A stretch of DNA of 34,345 nucleotides from an uncultured Bacteroidales bacterium (GTDB taxonomy: Bacteria; Bacteroidota; Bacteroidia; Bacteroidales; P3). Positions 27,801 to 34,304 of this stretch are shown one piece after another. Made by a program: the position numbers and the translations under genes. The notes beneath the pieces are model-generated. The model saw only the letters and a program-made list of their open reading frames with translations. It ran no database searches and had not been told where the DNA came from. The stretch's first letter is position 1. Every line of letters starts with the position of its first letter. The stretch covers positions 1 to 34,345 of the forward strand of contig OMXC01000005.1 of the NCBI GenBank assembly GCA_900314925.1, given 5' to 3'.

Positions 27801-29567
27801 GCCATCCTGCCAGACTCGTCGGCACAATGGCAGCAACACACCTACACCTACGAGACGGGGAACTTCAACGCCACAGGCACCTATCCCTTCCACCTGCAGA
27901 CACAGTCCCCCACCCTGCCCTCATGCGACTCCGTGCGGACGCTGCACCTTAAAATCTACCCGACCCACGACATACACATCTACGACACCATCTACGACGG
28001 CGACACCTACAGCTTCGAGGCAGTCAGCCACGACACCACAGGCATCTTCCCGCGGCGCCTGCAGGGGCTCCATGCCTGCGACTCGCTCCGCACCCTGCAC
28101 CTGCAGCGCAACTGGCGCACCTACAACGACAGCACCCTCTGCCAAAACTCGCTCCCGTTCACATGGAACAACGTGGTCTTCATCGACAACACACCGTCGA
28201 CACGCACCGGCAACACGCGCCACATGTCAGACAGCGTACACCTTGCCGGACGTGCCTCCACCGACTCGCTGGTAGTGATGCGGGTGCACGTTATCGACAC
28301 CTCGGCCTACGACGACGTGCGGCATGCCTGCGACAGCCTGCTGTGGCAGGACGGCGTCACCTACTACGTCACCGTCGACACACCCAGCATCAAGCTTGCC
28401 AACGCCGCCCAGTGCGACAGCGTCGTACACCTACGCCTCACCGTCGACTACACACACTTCTACACCGACAGCCTCCATGCCTGCGACTCAATGCAATGGA
28501 TAGACCGCCGCTGGTACTTCGGCGACACCGCGGGCCACGCGGGACCCGTGGGCTCGCACAGCGCCACAGGCCCCGTCGACACCCTCGTCACCACAGGCCA
28601 GTGCGACTCCGTCGTCAGCCTCAAGCTCGCCGTGCACTACTCCACCTACGGCGCCACCCCCGACACCTTCTGCTACAACCAGACCTACCTATGGCACGGA
28701 CAGAGCGTCAACAGCGACTCCGCCCACCTCACCATAGACTACTACCTCACCGACACACTGCTCACCGTCTGGCAATGCGACTCCATCGTGGGCCTTCACC
28801 TCACCAAGATGGCGCGGCCGCAGATATCGTTCGCCTACGACATCGACTGCGCTCACCAGCGCTACGACCTCACCGTGGCTACCGACGTGGGCTACAGCAT
28901 CTGGTCGTCGGCCGACACCAGCCTCGACGGGCAGGAACTGCTGCGCGACATCACAGTGTCACCCACCGAAACCTCCTGCTACTACATCTACACCGACTAC
29001 CACCAGGCACCGCTCTGCCCGCTCGTAGACAGCATCTGCCTGCCACCGGTGCTCATACCCGACGCACAGCTGCGCGTCAGCCCGGCAAGACTCTCCTACT
29101 CCGACCTCGAATACAACGCCTACGACATGTCAAGCCCGCACAAAGGGCGCATCTGGTACGTCGACTCCGTACGGCAACTGTCCACATCGCCCATACTCAC
29201 CGGCACAGCCGACGTAACGCGCGACACCACAGTCATCTGGCTCAGCATCTACAACGGCCAATGCTGGGACACCGCCTCTCAGGCCATCGCCATCCGCAAA
29301 GTATACATCTACGCCCCCAACGCCTTCACCCCCAACGGCGACAACAACCGCCGCTTCATCCTCGTCACCGGCGGCGTCATCGAGGGCGAACTGCGCATCT
29401 ACAACCGCGACGGACTCCTCGTGTACACCACCCGCGACTTCGGCTCGCAGGGCTGGGACGGGGGCACCTCGCCGCAAGGCAACTACGTGTGGACCCTGCG
29501 CTACCGGGCCATAGAATACCCCGACACATGGCAGCGCAAAACAGGCTCCGTGCTGCTCATCAGATAG
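24891..29567 (+). CDS. Giant T9SS type B surface protein with P-domain-like head and 17 GCDS repeats
   Basis: 1558 residues. A signal peptide (HKRYILLVFALVLTISATKNMSAQ) leads to a region at about 90-285 resembling the P domain of proprotein convertases: VRLNIEHSYIGDIYINITCPNG, then LNGTWFIEVVDGW and IFEWELSLN. From residue 345 to about 1308 come 17 imperfect repeats of about 50-70 residues. Each opens with a C-x-N/D-x-LP-x-W-like strand and closes with (G/Q)CDS-hydrophobic-LHLxV. A Cys-containing spacer follows, then from about 1473 the type B T9SS sorting domain (CHU_C type): APNAFTPNGDNNRRF, IYNRDGLLVYTT, GWDGG, GNYVWTLRY. Export through T9SS and attachment to the cell surface is expected. 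An adhesin role is plausible; no catalytic motif was seen. Third codon positions are strongly C-biased. Confidence 0.9.
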   Translation: MHKRYILLVFALVLTISATKNMSAQSIVRMNLPQDICTSDPTTVTIGYNESSSAVIFTAQATLGHSERIFLPDGQSCYPYGCSYRSPVTFDAFAPGTTITSVEDIDYVRLNIEHSYIGDIYINITCPNGNKADLMRYGGSGTSGCNNSIPNSSVGWSNGNNCEYCHFGDANDVEGSDICDSTSPGNEPGVGWNYCWSNRATAGFTYANGDGIIYRYRNASNNNTIDSSNTVNKSNFYHPDDNFSNLIGCPLNGTWFIEVVDGWSVDNGYIFEWELSLNSSLIPVQCEVTSRQLIGPYAQRVNDSTFTINWPSTITHDTTIEYTFRLLSSCGTTYDTTVAVNLHPTYNTNQTITGCNSVTYNGHTYTGSTNLTRHLTSRYGCDSTAHINIVVQNTLYTDLYDTVVQNSLPYQWHGQTLTAAGTRTTTLTSHTGCDSVVTLHLHVWPNVTASADTAVCESTLPLVWNGVTFTSASSATTLLTTTHGADSLLTMTVEVIPTQSRTVSESVIENDLPHTFGGTSFTNSVTDTLFRRLGARGCDSLTTYTLNVWWNTATTLDTTICNNRLPLQWHGHSFNAASSVTDNLFTTHGADSTVHLTLHVNPTYYIEVSAEICDNESFRFEGIDYTSQGNHQHNFLTVDGCDSIRTLKLSVRATSAGDTTADLCDMFSWHGQSFTYGNIPPLVTDTLVNAAGCDSVVTLHLTLRTSTASAYHDTVVENLLPRLFNGQSFSTDTHHSPVVITNAAGCDSTIDYSLHVHWNVDTTLYKALCNSSLPHSWPHTYGTVTQTASFDTTVATSAVMSRTVTIPAHTGADSIITMLLTVHPLYDHHTSATICDSQWNTVQQQWTELSYNFGDSTFRGTDGSTVHTDSLLSIHGCDSLSTLHLAVNRAYEHHLADTVCTNTPYTWGTPQRTVVQPYSIDNHYTAAHDTAFVDRLRTVANCDSLSYLHLLLVAAYDYHHHDTICAAHITAILPDSSAQWQQHTYTYETGNFNATGTYPFHLQTQSPTLPSCDSVRTLHLKIYPTHDIHIYDTIYDGDTYSFEAVSHDTTGIFPRRLQGLHACDSLRTLHLQRNWRTYNDSTLCQNSLPFTWNNVVFIDNTPSTRTGNTRHMSDSVHLAGRASTDSLVVMRVHVIDTSAYDDVRHACDSLLWQDGVTYYVTVDTPSIKLANAAQCDSVVHLRLTVDYTHFYTDSLHACDSMQWIDRRWYFGDTAGHAGPVGSHSATGPVDTLVTTGQCDSVVSLKLAVHYSTYGATPDTFCYNQTYLWHGQSVNSDSAHLTIDYYLTDTLLTVWQCDSIVGLHLTKMARPQISFAYDIDCAHQRYDLTVATDVGYSIWSSADTSLDGQELLRDITVSPTETSCYYIYTDYHQAPLCPLVDSICLPPVLIPDAQLRVSPARLSYSDLEYNAYDMSSPHKGRIWYVDSVRQLSTSPILTGTADVTRDTTVIWLSIYNGQCWDTASQAIAIRKVYIYAPNAFTPNGDNNRRFILVTGGVIEGELRIYNRDGLLVYTTRDFGSQGWDGGTSPQGNYVWTLRYRAIEYPDTWQRKTGSVLLIR
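25923..28815 (+). repeat. 17 tandem protein-coding GCDS repeats
   Basis: Each repeat ends in a motif such as GCDSVVTLHLHV, GCDSLSTLHLAV or QCDSVVSLKLAV, and begins with a DTxC...W segment. Lengths vary from about 50 to 70 codons, so the copies have diverged and are not recent exact duplications. Repeats 3, 5 and 9 have GADS and repeat 14 has STDS in place of GCDS. One degenerate unit (SSCGTTYDTTVAVNLHP) precedes repeat 1. Confidence 0.85.
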
Positions 29568-29607
29568 GTGAAACGCAAAACATTGATTATCAGCACCCGA
29601 AACAGAA

Positions 29608-29650
29608 CCCCTTCGGCCCCCCTTCGGACCCTCCTCGGCCCCTCTTCGGC
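29608..29650. repeat. Second locus of the 11-bp CTTCGGCC-type repeat
   Basis: Four units with TTCGG at 29612, 29623 and 29645 and CTCGG at 29634, an exact 11-bp period, 41 nt after the giant gene and before the convergent ssb. Same orientation as the array at 18881-18922, but without a facing inverted arm. Confidence 0.8.
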
Positions 29651-29705
29651 GACGCCACTGCAAACCAGCCGGTTACAGAGGCCAGAAAATCGAGAAAAAG
29701 GCATA

Positions 29706-29728
29706 CAACGGCCATAGAAAAGCCGTTG
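29706..29728. terminator. Possible weak terminator between the giant gene and ssb
   Basis: CAACGGC (29706-29712) pairs with GCCGTTG (29722-29728), and four more pairs (GCAT/ATGC) follow beyond one mismatch. The gap between these convergent genes needs a terminator, and this is the best simple hairpin, but there is no T run. Confidence 0.3.
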
Positions 29729-29776
29729 CATGCCCATAGGGGGTGCGAACAGAAGCAGGGATCGATGGCAGCGACC

Positions 29777-30208
29777 TTAGAACGGCAGGTCGCCCACAGG
29801 CTCAGTGTCCTGGTTGAGGATATCCATCAAGGGATTGTTGCGGCCCATATCGCCCTCGCCTCGCTGACGGTTGGAGAGAAGCAACAGATTGTCGGCAACG
29901 ACCTCGGTGACATGACGCTTGTTACCCTCTTTGTCTTCCCAGCTGCGGCTCTGCAAACGACCCTCGACATAAATCTGGGCGCCCTTGGCAAGGATACGCT
30001 CGGCCACGTCGGCCAGGCCGCGCCAGCACACCACATTGTGCCATTCGGTTATCTCAACGCGCTCATTGTCGCGGTTACGGCGGTATTCAGTAGTAGCTAA
30101 AGGGAAAGAAGCTTTCTTCACTGGCATCGAGCCTTCGGAAGGGAATGTCACCACATCGGGATTCTTGCCTACATTGCCTACAAGGATAACTTTGTTTACT
30201 CCAATCAT
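29777..30208 (-). CDS. ssb: Single-stranded DNA-binding protein
   Basis: 143 residues. OB-fold N-terminus MIGVNKVILVGNVGKNPDV, with WHNVVCWRGLADVAERILAKGAQIYVEGRL (shown as the conserved block between residues 57 and 85) and RHVTEVVADNLLLL. A short flexible linker leads to the acidic tip ending DLPF, the tail that recruits replication and repair proteins. Length is slightly short because the linker is brief. It protects ssDNA during replication and recombination, functionally linked to recA in this window. ATG 30208 gives the family N-terminus. Confidence 0.96.
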   Translation of the reverse strand: MIGVNKVILVGNVGKNPDVVTFPSEGSMPVKKASFPLATTEYRRNRDNERVEITEWHNVVCWRGLADVAERILAKGAQIYVEGRLQSRSWEDKEGNKRHVTEVVADNLLLLSNRQRGEGDMGRNNPLMDILNQDTEPVGDLPF

Positions 30209-30247
30209 AGTCTGTAAATGTTGTTGTCAGTTCTAAAAATGAGGATG

Positions 30248-30255
30248 CGAAAGTA
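30248..30255 (-). promoter_or_regulatory. Possible ssb -7 element
   Basis: The minus strand reads TACTTTCG, one mismatch from TAnnTTTG, with a TTTC about 20 nt upstream (30279-30276). It lies about 40 nt before the ssb start. Confidence 0.45.
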
Positions 30256-30437
30256 CACAAAAAAACGGAAATACAGAAATAAAGATATTCACAACAGCAC
30301 AAAACACGCATATAAGTGCCTGAAAAAAGTATGTTAAATGACAAATTCGGCTGCAACACACAAGCCTTAGTATCAAGTATGTATAAATAGCGAAAAGTTA
30401 AAAAGATTTAAAACTGCTGTTTTGAACAGCGAAAGTT

Positions 30438-30468
30438 TTTGCCATGTCGGAAAAAGGTAGTACTTTTG
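30438..30468 (+). promoter_or_regulatory. rpmB promoter (Bacteroidota type)
   Basis: TTTG at 30438-30441, 19-nt spacer, TACTTTTG at 30461-30468: both elements match the consensus. The rpmB ATG is 66 nt downstream. Between this promoter and the ssb promoter (30256-30437) I saw no gene or further structure. Confidence 0.75.
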
Positions 30469-30534
30469 CACCCGTTTTCGCCCGAAAAAGGACGGAATAA
30501 CAACCGAAAAAACAACATAAAAAACTATAGAGAA

Positions 30535-30774
30535 ATGTCTAAGAAATGTGAAATCACCGGAAAGAAAGTAATCGTGGGCAACAACGTGTCGCACTCCCGC
30601 ATCCACACCAAACGCACCTTCGCCCCCAACCTGCAGACCAAGAAGTTCTACATTCCCGAAGAGGATATGTGGATCACTCTGAAAGTCTCTGCCAAAGGCA
30701 TGCGCATCATCAACAAGAAGGGCATCATCGCCGCCCTTAATGACGCCGCCGCCCAGGGTCACCTGATGTTCTAA
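30535..30774 (+). CDS. rpmB: 50S ribosomal protein L28 (bL28)
   Basis: 79 residues, the usual length. MSKKCEITGKKVIVGNNVSHS and KRTFAPNLQTKKFYIPEED are characteristic of bL28. ATG 30535 is chosen on the family N-terminus; an in-frame ATG at 30439 lies within the promoter. In many Bacteroidota rpmB is followed by rpmG; here the next gene, 65 nt on, is rpsU instead. Confidence 0.97.
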   Translation: MSKKCEITGKKVIVGNNVSHSRIHTKRTFAPNLQTKKFYIPEEDMWITLKVSAKGMRIINKKGIIAALNDAAAQGHLMF

Positions 30775-30827
30775 AAGAGAAGACAACGAGTCTTAAATAA
30801 ACAATGTATTAACCCTTAACAAAGAAA

Positions 30828-30832
30828 GAGGT
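30828..30832 (+). promoter_or_regulatory. Shine-Dalgarno-like site ahead of rpsU
   Basis: GAGGT within AAAGAAAGAGGT lies 7 nt before the ATG, the proper spacing for pairing with the 16S 3' end. Other genes in the window that I examined (recA, purN, pgi, rpmB, acpP, uppS, the OmpA genes) lack such a site. Confidence 0.6.
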
Positions 30833-30839
30833 ATTAGCA

Positions 30840-31037
30840 ATGATCGTAGTTCCCATTAAAGAAGGTGAAAACCTTGAGAGAGCTCTGAAGAAGCTGAAAC
30901 GCAAATTCGACAAGACCGGTGTGGTGAAAGAGATGCGCCGTCGTCAGCAGTTCACCAAGCCCAGCGTCATCAACCGCGAGAAGCATCTGAAGGCCATCTA
31001 CGTCCAGCACCTGCGCCAGCAGGAGCTCGACAAGTAA
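30840..31037 (+). CDS. rpsU: 30S ribosomal protein S21 (bS21)
   Basis: 65 residues. MIVVPIKEGENLERALKKLKRKF, then TGVVKEMRRRQQFTKPSVINRE and the closing KAIYVQHLRQQ match Bacteroidota bS21. The protein sits by the 3' end of 16S rRNA on the small subunit; in this phylum it helps hide the anti-Shine-Dalgarno. It is probably cotranscribed with rpmB and is followed by a strong terminator. The Shine-Dalgarno-like site in front is unusual here and fits autoregulation. Confidence 0.95.
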   Translation: MIVVPIKEGENLERALKKLKRKFDKTGVVKEMRRRQQFTKPSVINREKHLKAIYVQHLRQQELDK

Positions 31038-31082
31038 GAGCCCGAGCCGAGAGCTCCACACGGAGCAACGCCATTGAAAAGA

Positions 31083-31113
31083 AAATCCCCCGCATCGTTG
31101 ATGCGGGGGATTT
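31083..31113. terminator. Bidirectional intrinsic terminator after rpsU
   Basis: AAATCCCCCGCATC (31083-31096) pairs perfectly over 14 bp with 31100-31113, loop GTT. A-rich and T-rich flanks suit termination of rpsU on the plus strand and of the peptide transporter gene (stop at 31139) on the minus strand. Confidence 0.9.
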
Positions 31114-31138
31114 CTTATATCCGACTGCGGGAAGCGCA

Positions 31139-32821
31139 TTACTGCTTCTCGGCGGTGATTCTTTCAAGCCACTTGAGCATGCCGAACATGACAGCCATGG
31201 CGATAACGCAGATGATTGCGAACACCAGCCAGCACATCCACAGCTTGGGCATGCCGTTGTAGAGGTACGGTCCGAGAAGGATCAGCAGGTTGCCGATGGC
31301 GGTAGCGCTGAGCCACAGGCCCTGGCAGATGCCCTGGATATGCTTGGGAGCGATCTTCGACACGAAACTCAGACCCAGCGGGCTGATAAAGAGCTCGGCG
31401 ACGGTGAGGAAGAAGTAGGTGACGATGAGAGCCCAAGGACCAACTTTAAGCTCAAGGGGCACACTGCCATTGTAAGCTTCGGGCGAATTGAAGCCGGCAA
31501 CACCGCTCAGCGCCACAAGGAAGATGTAGGCACAGGCAGCAATAGCCATGCCGAACGCAATCTTCTTTGGCGTGGAGACTTCCTTACCGCTGCGGGCAAG
31601 TTTGGCAAAGAGCCACATGATTATCGGGGTGAGGATGATGACGAAGAACGGATTGATGCACTGCATAATCTCGGGCGGGATGGCATCGTTCTGGATAAAG
31701 TCACGGGCAAAAAGGGCCAGCGATTCACCATTCTGGTGGAATGCAAACCAGAAGAAGACACATACACCAAGCACAGCATAGAGACCGGCCATGCGCTGTT
31801 TGACCTCCTTGGCCATAGCGGCTTTTTCCTCGGCGGTGTAGGTCACGGCCTTCTCGTCGGCGGCAGCGGATACCTTCTTGACAGGATTGGGCAGACCCTT
31901 CTTGGTGCAGAGGAATATAGTGAGTGAGATAAGCATGGCGGCGACGGAGGCGATGAAAGCGAAGTGGACGCCGGTGTTGAAGACCGTGATATAGCTGTCG
32001 CAGAACTGGGTCATGTCGACACCCTGTGTGGCCAGCTCGGGCTGTTTGGCAACGAGCTCGGTAAGGTTGGCGATGGCTTCGGGCTTCATGGTGTCGCTGT
32101 TGGCAACAAAGTCATGGCACAGCTTGGGCAGGTCGGCGTTGTAAATCATGTTGTGACTGTTCAGCCACCAGTTGCGGATGATAGGAGCGATGAAAGGGGC
32201 AATGACGCCACCGATGTTGATAAAGACATAGAAAATCTGGAAACCAGTATCACGTTTTTCCTTGGCTTTGGCCAGTGCTTCGGGGCCCTGCTTGGCAGCC
32301 TCGGCCTCGAAGTCGTCGTAGAGCTGACCAACCACAGCCTGCAAGTTGCCCTTGAAAAGACCGTTACCGCAAGCAATGATGACGAGAGCCAGCATGGTGA
32401 GAACCATCACCCACGAGAAGCCATGACCGCTGAACACGGGGATGGAAAGGATGCAGTAACCCACAGCCATAACAATAAGTCCCGTGATGATCGTACCTTT
32501 ATAGTTCTTGGTGCGGTCAGCGATGATGCCGCCGGGCAGCGAGAGTACATAGATAAGGAAATAGAACACGGCAAACATGATGCCGGCCGTTTTGTCGGGC
32601 ACGCCGAACTTGGAGCAGATGAACAGCGTCAGCACGGCATTCATAATGTAGTAGCCGAAGCGTTCGCCCATGTTGCTCAATGCGGCGGGGATTAGCCCCT
32701 TGGGATGCTCCTTGAGCGCCTTGCGTACATAGAAGACGATGAATGGAGTGACAACAATCAGACCCGCAACGAGCATAAACAGCGGGGTGTTGGCATTCCA
32801 CAGATTTGTAATGAAATTCAT
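31139..32821 (-). CDS. POT-family proton-dependent peptide transporter
   Basis: 560-residue inner-membrane protein of the major facilitator superfamily importing di- and tripeptides with protons. About 12-14 hydrophobic helices are visible. The POT motif appears as NMGERFGYYIM near residue 50 (family ExxERFxYY-like), followed by GGIIADRTKNYKG, GNGLFKGNLQAVVGQLY and DTGFQIFYVFINIGGVIAPFI. A long loop (about residues 165-185, EAEAAKQGPEALAKAKEKRD) and a periplasmic insert around 225-265 separate the helices. It is monocistronic and divergent from tsaC. Substrate range cannot be read from sequence. Confidence 0.93.
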   Translation of the reverse strand: MNFITNLWNANTPLFMLVAGLIVVTPFIVFYVRKALKEHPKGLIPAALSNMGERFGYYIMNAVLTLFICSKFGVPDKTAGIMFAVFYFLIYVLSLPGGIIADRTKNYKGTIITGLIVMAVGYCILSIPVFSGHGFSWVMVLTMLALVIIACGNGLFKGNLQAVVGQLYDDFEAEAAKQGPEALAKAKEKRDTGFQIFYVFINIGGVIAPFIAPIIRNWWLNSHNMIYNADLPKLCHDFVANSDTMKPEAIANLTELVAKQPELATQGVDMTQFCDSYITVFNTGVHFAFIASVAAMLISLTIFLCTKKGLPNPVKKVSAAADEKAVTYTAEEKAAMAKEVKQRMAGLYAVLGVCVFFWFAFHQNGESLALFARDFIQNDAIPPEIMQCINPFFVIILTPIIMWLFAKLARSGKEVSTPKKIAFGMAIAACAYIFLVALSGVAGFNSPEAYNGSVPLELKVGPWALIVTYFFLTVAELFISPLGLSFVSKIAPKHIQGICQGLWLSATAIGNLLILLGPYLYNGMPKLWMCWLVFAIICVIAMAVMFGMLKWLERITAEKQ

Positions 32822-32890
32822 AGTTGTAATTTTTTGGTTTATAATTTATTTAATTGCGTTAAGCGTAATAAGTACAATATATTCATTGTG

Positions 32891-32898
32891 CAAAAGTA
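32891..32898 (-). promoter_or_regulatory. -7 element for the peptide transporter gene
   Basis: The minus strand reads TACTTTTG, a full consensus match, about 70 nt upstream of the start codon. No clear TTTG at -33. Confidence 0.55.
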
Positions 32899-32941
32899 CG
32901 AAAAAAATCTCATACTTCCACATACAAGACGTTTTTTTTTG

Positions 32942-32949
32942 TATTTTTG
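32942..32949 (+). promoter_or_regulatory. tsaC -7 element adjoining the start codon
   Basis: TATTTTTG, a full consensus match, ends only 5 nt before the ATG at 32955. Transcription should start at or within a few bases of that ATG. Confidence 0.6.
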
Positions 32950-32954
32950 CAGCC

Positions 32955-33506
32955 ATGACTGGCGAGGAAATCATCACACAAACCGTAGAGATACTGCGTA
33001 GCGGCGGCACTATTCTCTACCCTACAGACACCATCTGGGGCATAGGCTGCGACGCACGCAACCGCGAAGCGGTAGAACGTATTTACTCCATCAAGGAACG
33101 TGACCACAGCAAGAGCATGCTGATGCTCGCTGACTGCAAAGAATGGAGTGTGGCAAACGGCGAACGGCCGACGACATACATATTGCCCCGCGAGCTGTGG
33201 GAGCCGCTGCTGGGGACGTCAATCGCCGACAACCTTCCCGCCGCCGACGGTTCGCTGGGTATACGTGTCCCCAACCATCGTTTCTGCCGGGAAATAATAC
33301 GTCGTCTTGGCGCCCCAATAGTGAGCACCTCGGCAAATCTTTCGGGACATCAGTCGCCCGGCTGCTATGCCGAGATAGAAGAAGAACTGAAGGACAGGGT
33401 TGACTTCTGCGTACCGCCATTGGTGGAATTCGCAAGCAACGAAACACGTGGCAGCCGTATATTGAAAGTCTGCCCCGACGGCCGCCAGACGGTTATCAGA
33501 CCTTAG
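32955..33506 (+). CDS. tsaC: L-threonylcarbamoyladenylate synthase (TsaC/Sua5 YrdC domain)
   Basis: 183 residues; makes threonylcarbamoyl-AMP from Thr, bicarbonate and ATP for the t6A37 tRNA modification. The YrdC-domain pattern is clear: GGTILYPTDTIWGIGCDARN, IYSIKERDHSKSMLMLAD, LGIRVPNHRFCREIIRRLG, and PIVSTSANLSGHQSPGCYAEI near the end. There is no C-terminal Sua5 domain, so it is the short form. ATG 32955 is used because it begins the conserved N-terminus; the frame stays open further upstream, but that part lies before the promoter and encodes nothing family-like. The 3' end overlaps the convergent PPTase gene by 11 nt. Confidence 0.93.
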   Translation: MTGEEIITQTVEILRSGGTILYPTDTIWGIGCDARNREAVERIYSIKERDHSKSMLMLADCKEWSVANGERPTTYILPRELWEPLLGTSIADNLPAADGSLGIRVPNHRFCREIIRRLGAPIVSTSANLSGHQSPGCYAEIEEELKDRVDFCVPPLVEFASNETRGSRILKVCPDGRQTVIRP

Positions 33507-33990
33507 CAAGGGCCACCGCGGCGACGACATCGGCGCAGCCGCAGTCTATCTGCTCCACAATGCAGTCTGCTGCCGAGGAGGCATCAATCATGCTGCCGAA
33601 ACCACGTATGCCCGTGCGCCGCATCTTCAGCACAGCCTCCTTGCACGTCCAGAAACGCAGAAACTCCATTTCGTGGTCGGCTGCAGCTTCTATGGCCTCC
33701 CGCTCCATGGCGGTGCATACCCTCTCTACAAGACCACTGCTTACGCGGCGGCGACTTTCAATGTCGATGCCTATTGCGGCATCTTCGTTTACAGCGACAG
33801 CCACAGCTTTACGGCAATGGCTGATGCTGACGTGTAAATCAGGGAGAGCCGGCAGAAACGGTGCGCCTGAAGCATCGTGCTCTACAACGACACTACCGCC
33901 TACCAGTTGTCCCAGCAGGCGGTAGGCCGCTTCACGTTGCTCGACAAGCGTTTTCCACTCCCCGAGTTCAACTCTCCATCTGGCGGTCAT
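33496..33990 (-). CDS. 4'-phosphopantetheinyl transferase superfamily protein
   Basis: 164 residues. The enzyme moves phosphopantetheine from CoA to a conserved Ser of a carrier protein. The motifs of the Sfp/AcpT-like group are present: VSISHCRKAVAVAV, AIGIDIES with D76 and E78 binding magnesium, and FLRFWTCKEAVLKMRRTGI with W114, K117, E118 and K122. It is shorter than Sfp (about 220) because both ends are trimmed. AcpP, encoded at 18405-18641, is a likely substrate by inference. Its start overlaps the DUF3467 stop by 4 nt (ATGA). Confidence 0.9.
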   Translation of the reverse strand: MTARWRVELGEWKTLVEQREAAYRLLGQLVGGSVVVEHDASGAPFLPALPDLHVSISHCRKAVAVAVNEDAAIGIDIESRRRVSSGLVERVCTAMEREAIEAAADHEMEFLRFWTCKEAVLKMRRTGIRGFGSMIDASSAADCIVEQIDCGCADVVAAVALAKV

Positions 33991-34304
33991 GCCTTCCCCA
34001 TGATGTCGTAAGGCACCGTGTCGCCAGACATGGCCATACGCGGCTCCTCTATGGCGCCAAACTGCTGCTCGTATTTCTTGATGTTGTCGGACAGCGCCGC
34101 CAAGGTGCGTTTGGCATGAATCGGATTCATGATGATGCGCTGTCGCACCGAGGCGCCATCGATGCCTGGAAGTAACTGGGCGAAATCGAGAATAATCTCG
34201 GTAGGGTTGTGGCTGATGACAACGAGGTTGCTGTAGGTTCCCTCCGATACTTCAGGGCTGATGTTAAGTTTGAGGTTTTGCTGCTGTTCTTTCTGGTTTG
34301 CCAT
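33987..34304 (-). CDS. DUF3467-family protein
   Basis: 105 residues, soluble, no signal peptide. The sequence NISPEVSEGTYSNLVVISHNP, then EIILDFAQLLPGIDGASVRQRIIMNPIHAKRTLAALSDNI (a block split by short turns) matches DUF3467, a small Bacteroidota family of unknown function that, as I recall, is often found downstream of rpoC. The upstream neighbour lies beyond the window, so this cannot be checked here. It is cotranscribed with the PPTase. The 41 nt to the window edge hold nothing I can identify. Confidence 0.88.
   Translation of the reverse strand: MANQKEQQQNLKLNISPEVSEGTYSNLVVISHNPTEIILDFAQLLPGIDGASVRQRIIMNPIHAKRTLAALSDNIKKYEQQFGAIEEPRMAMSGDTVPYDIMGKA

Noticed and set aside
28163..30100. 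A 645-codon open frame overlapping the end of the giant gene in another frame
   Set aside because: It is Arg/His/Pro-rich as expected from a shifted frame of ACC/GAC-rich coding DNA, and the true frame encodes the repeats and sorting domain.
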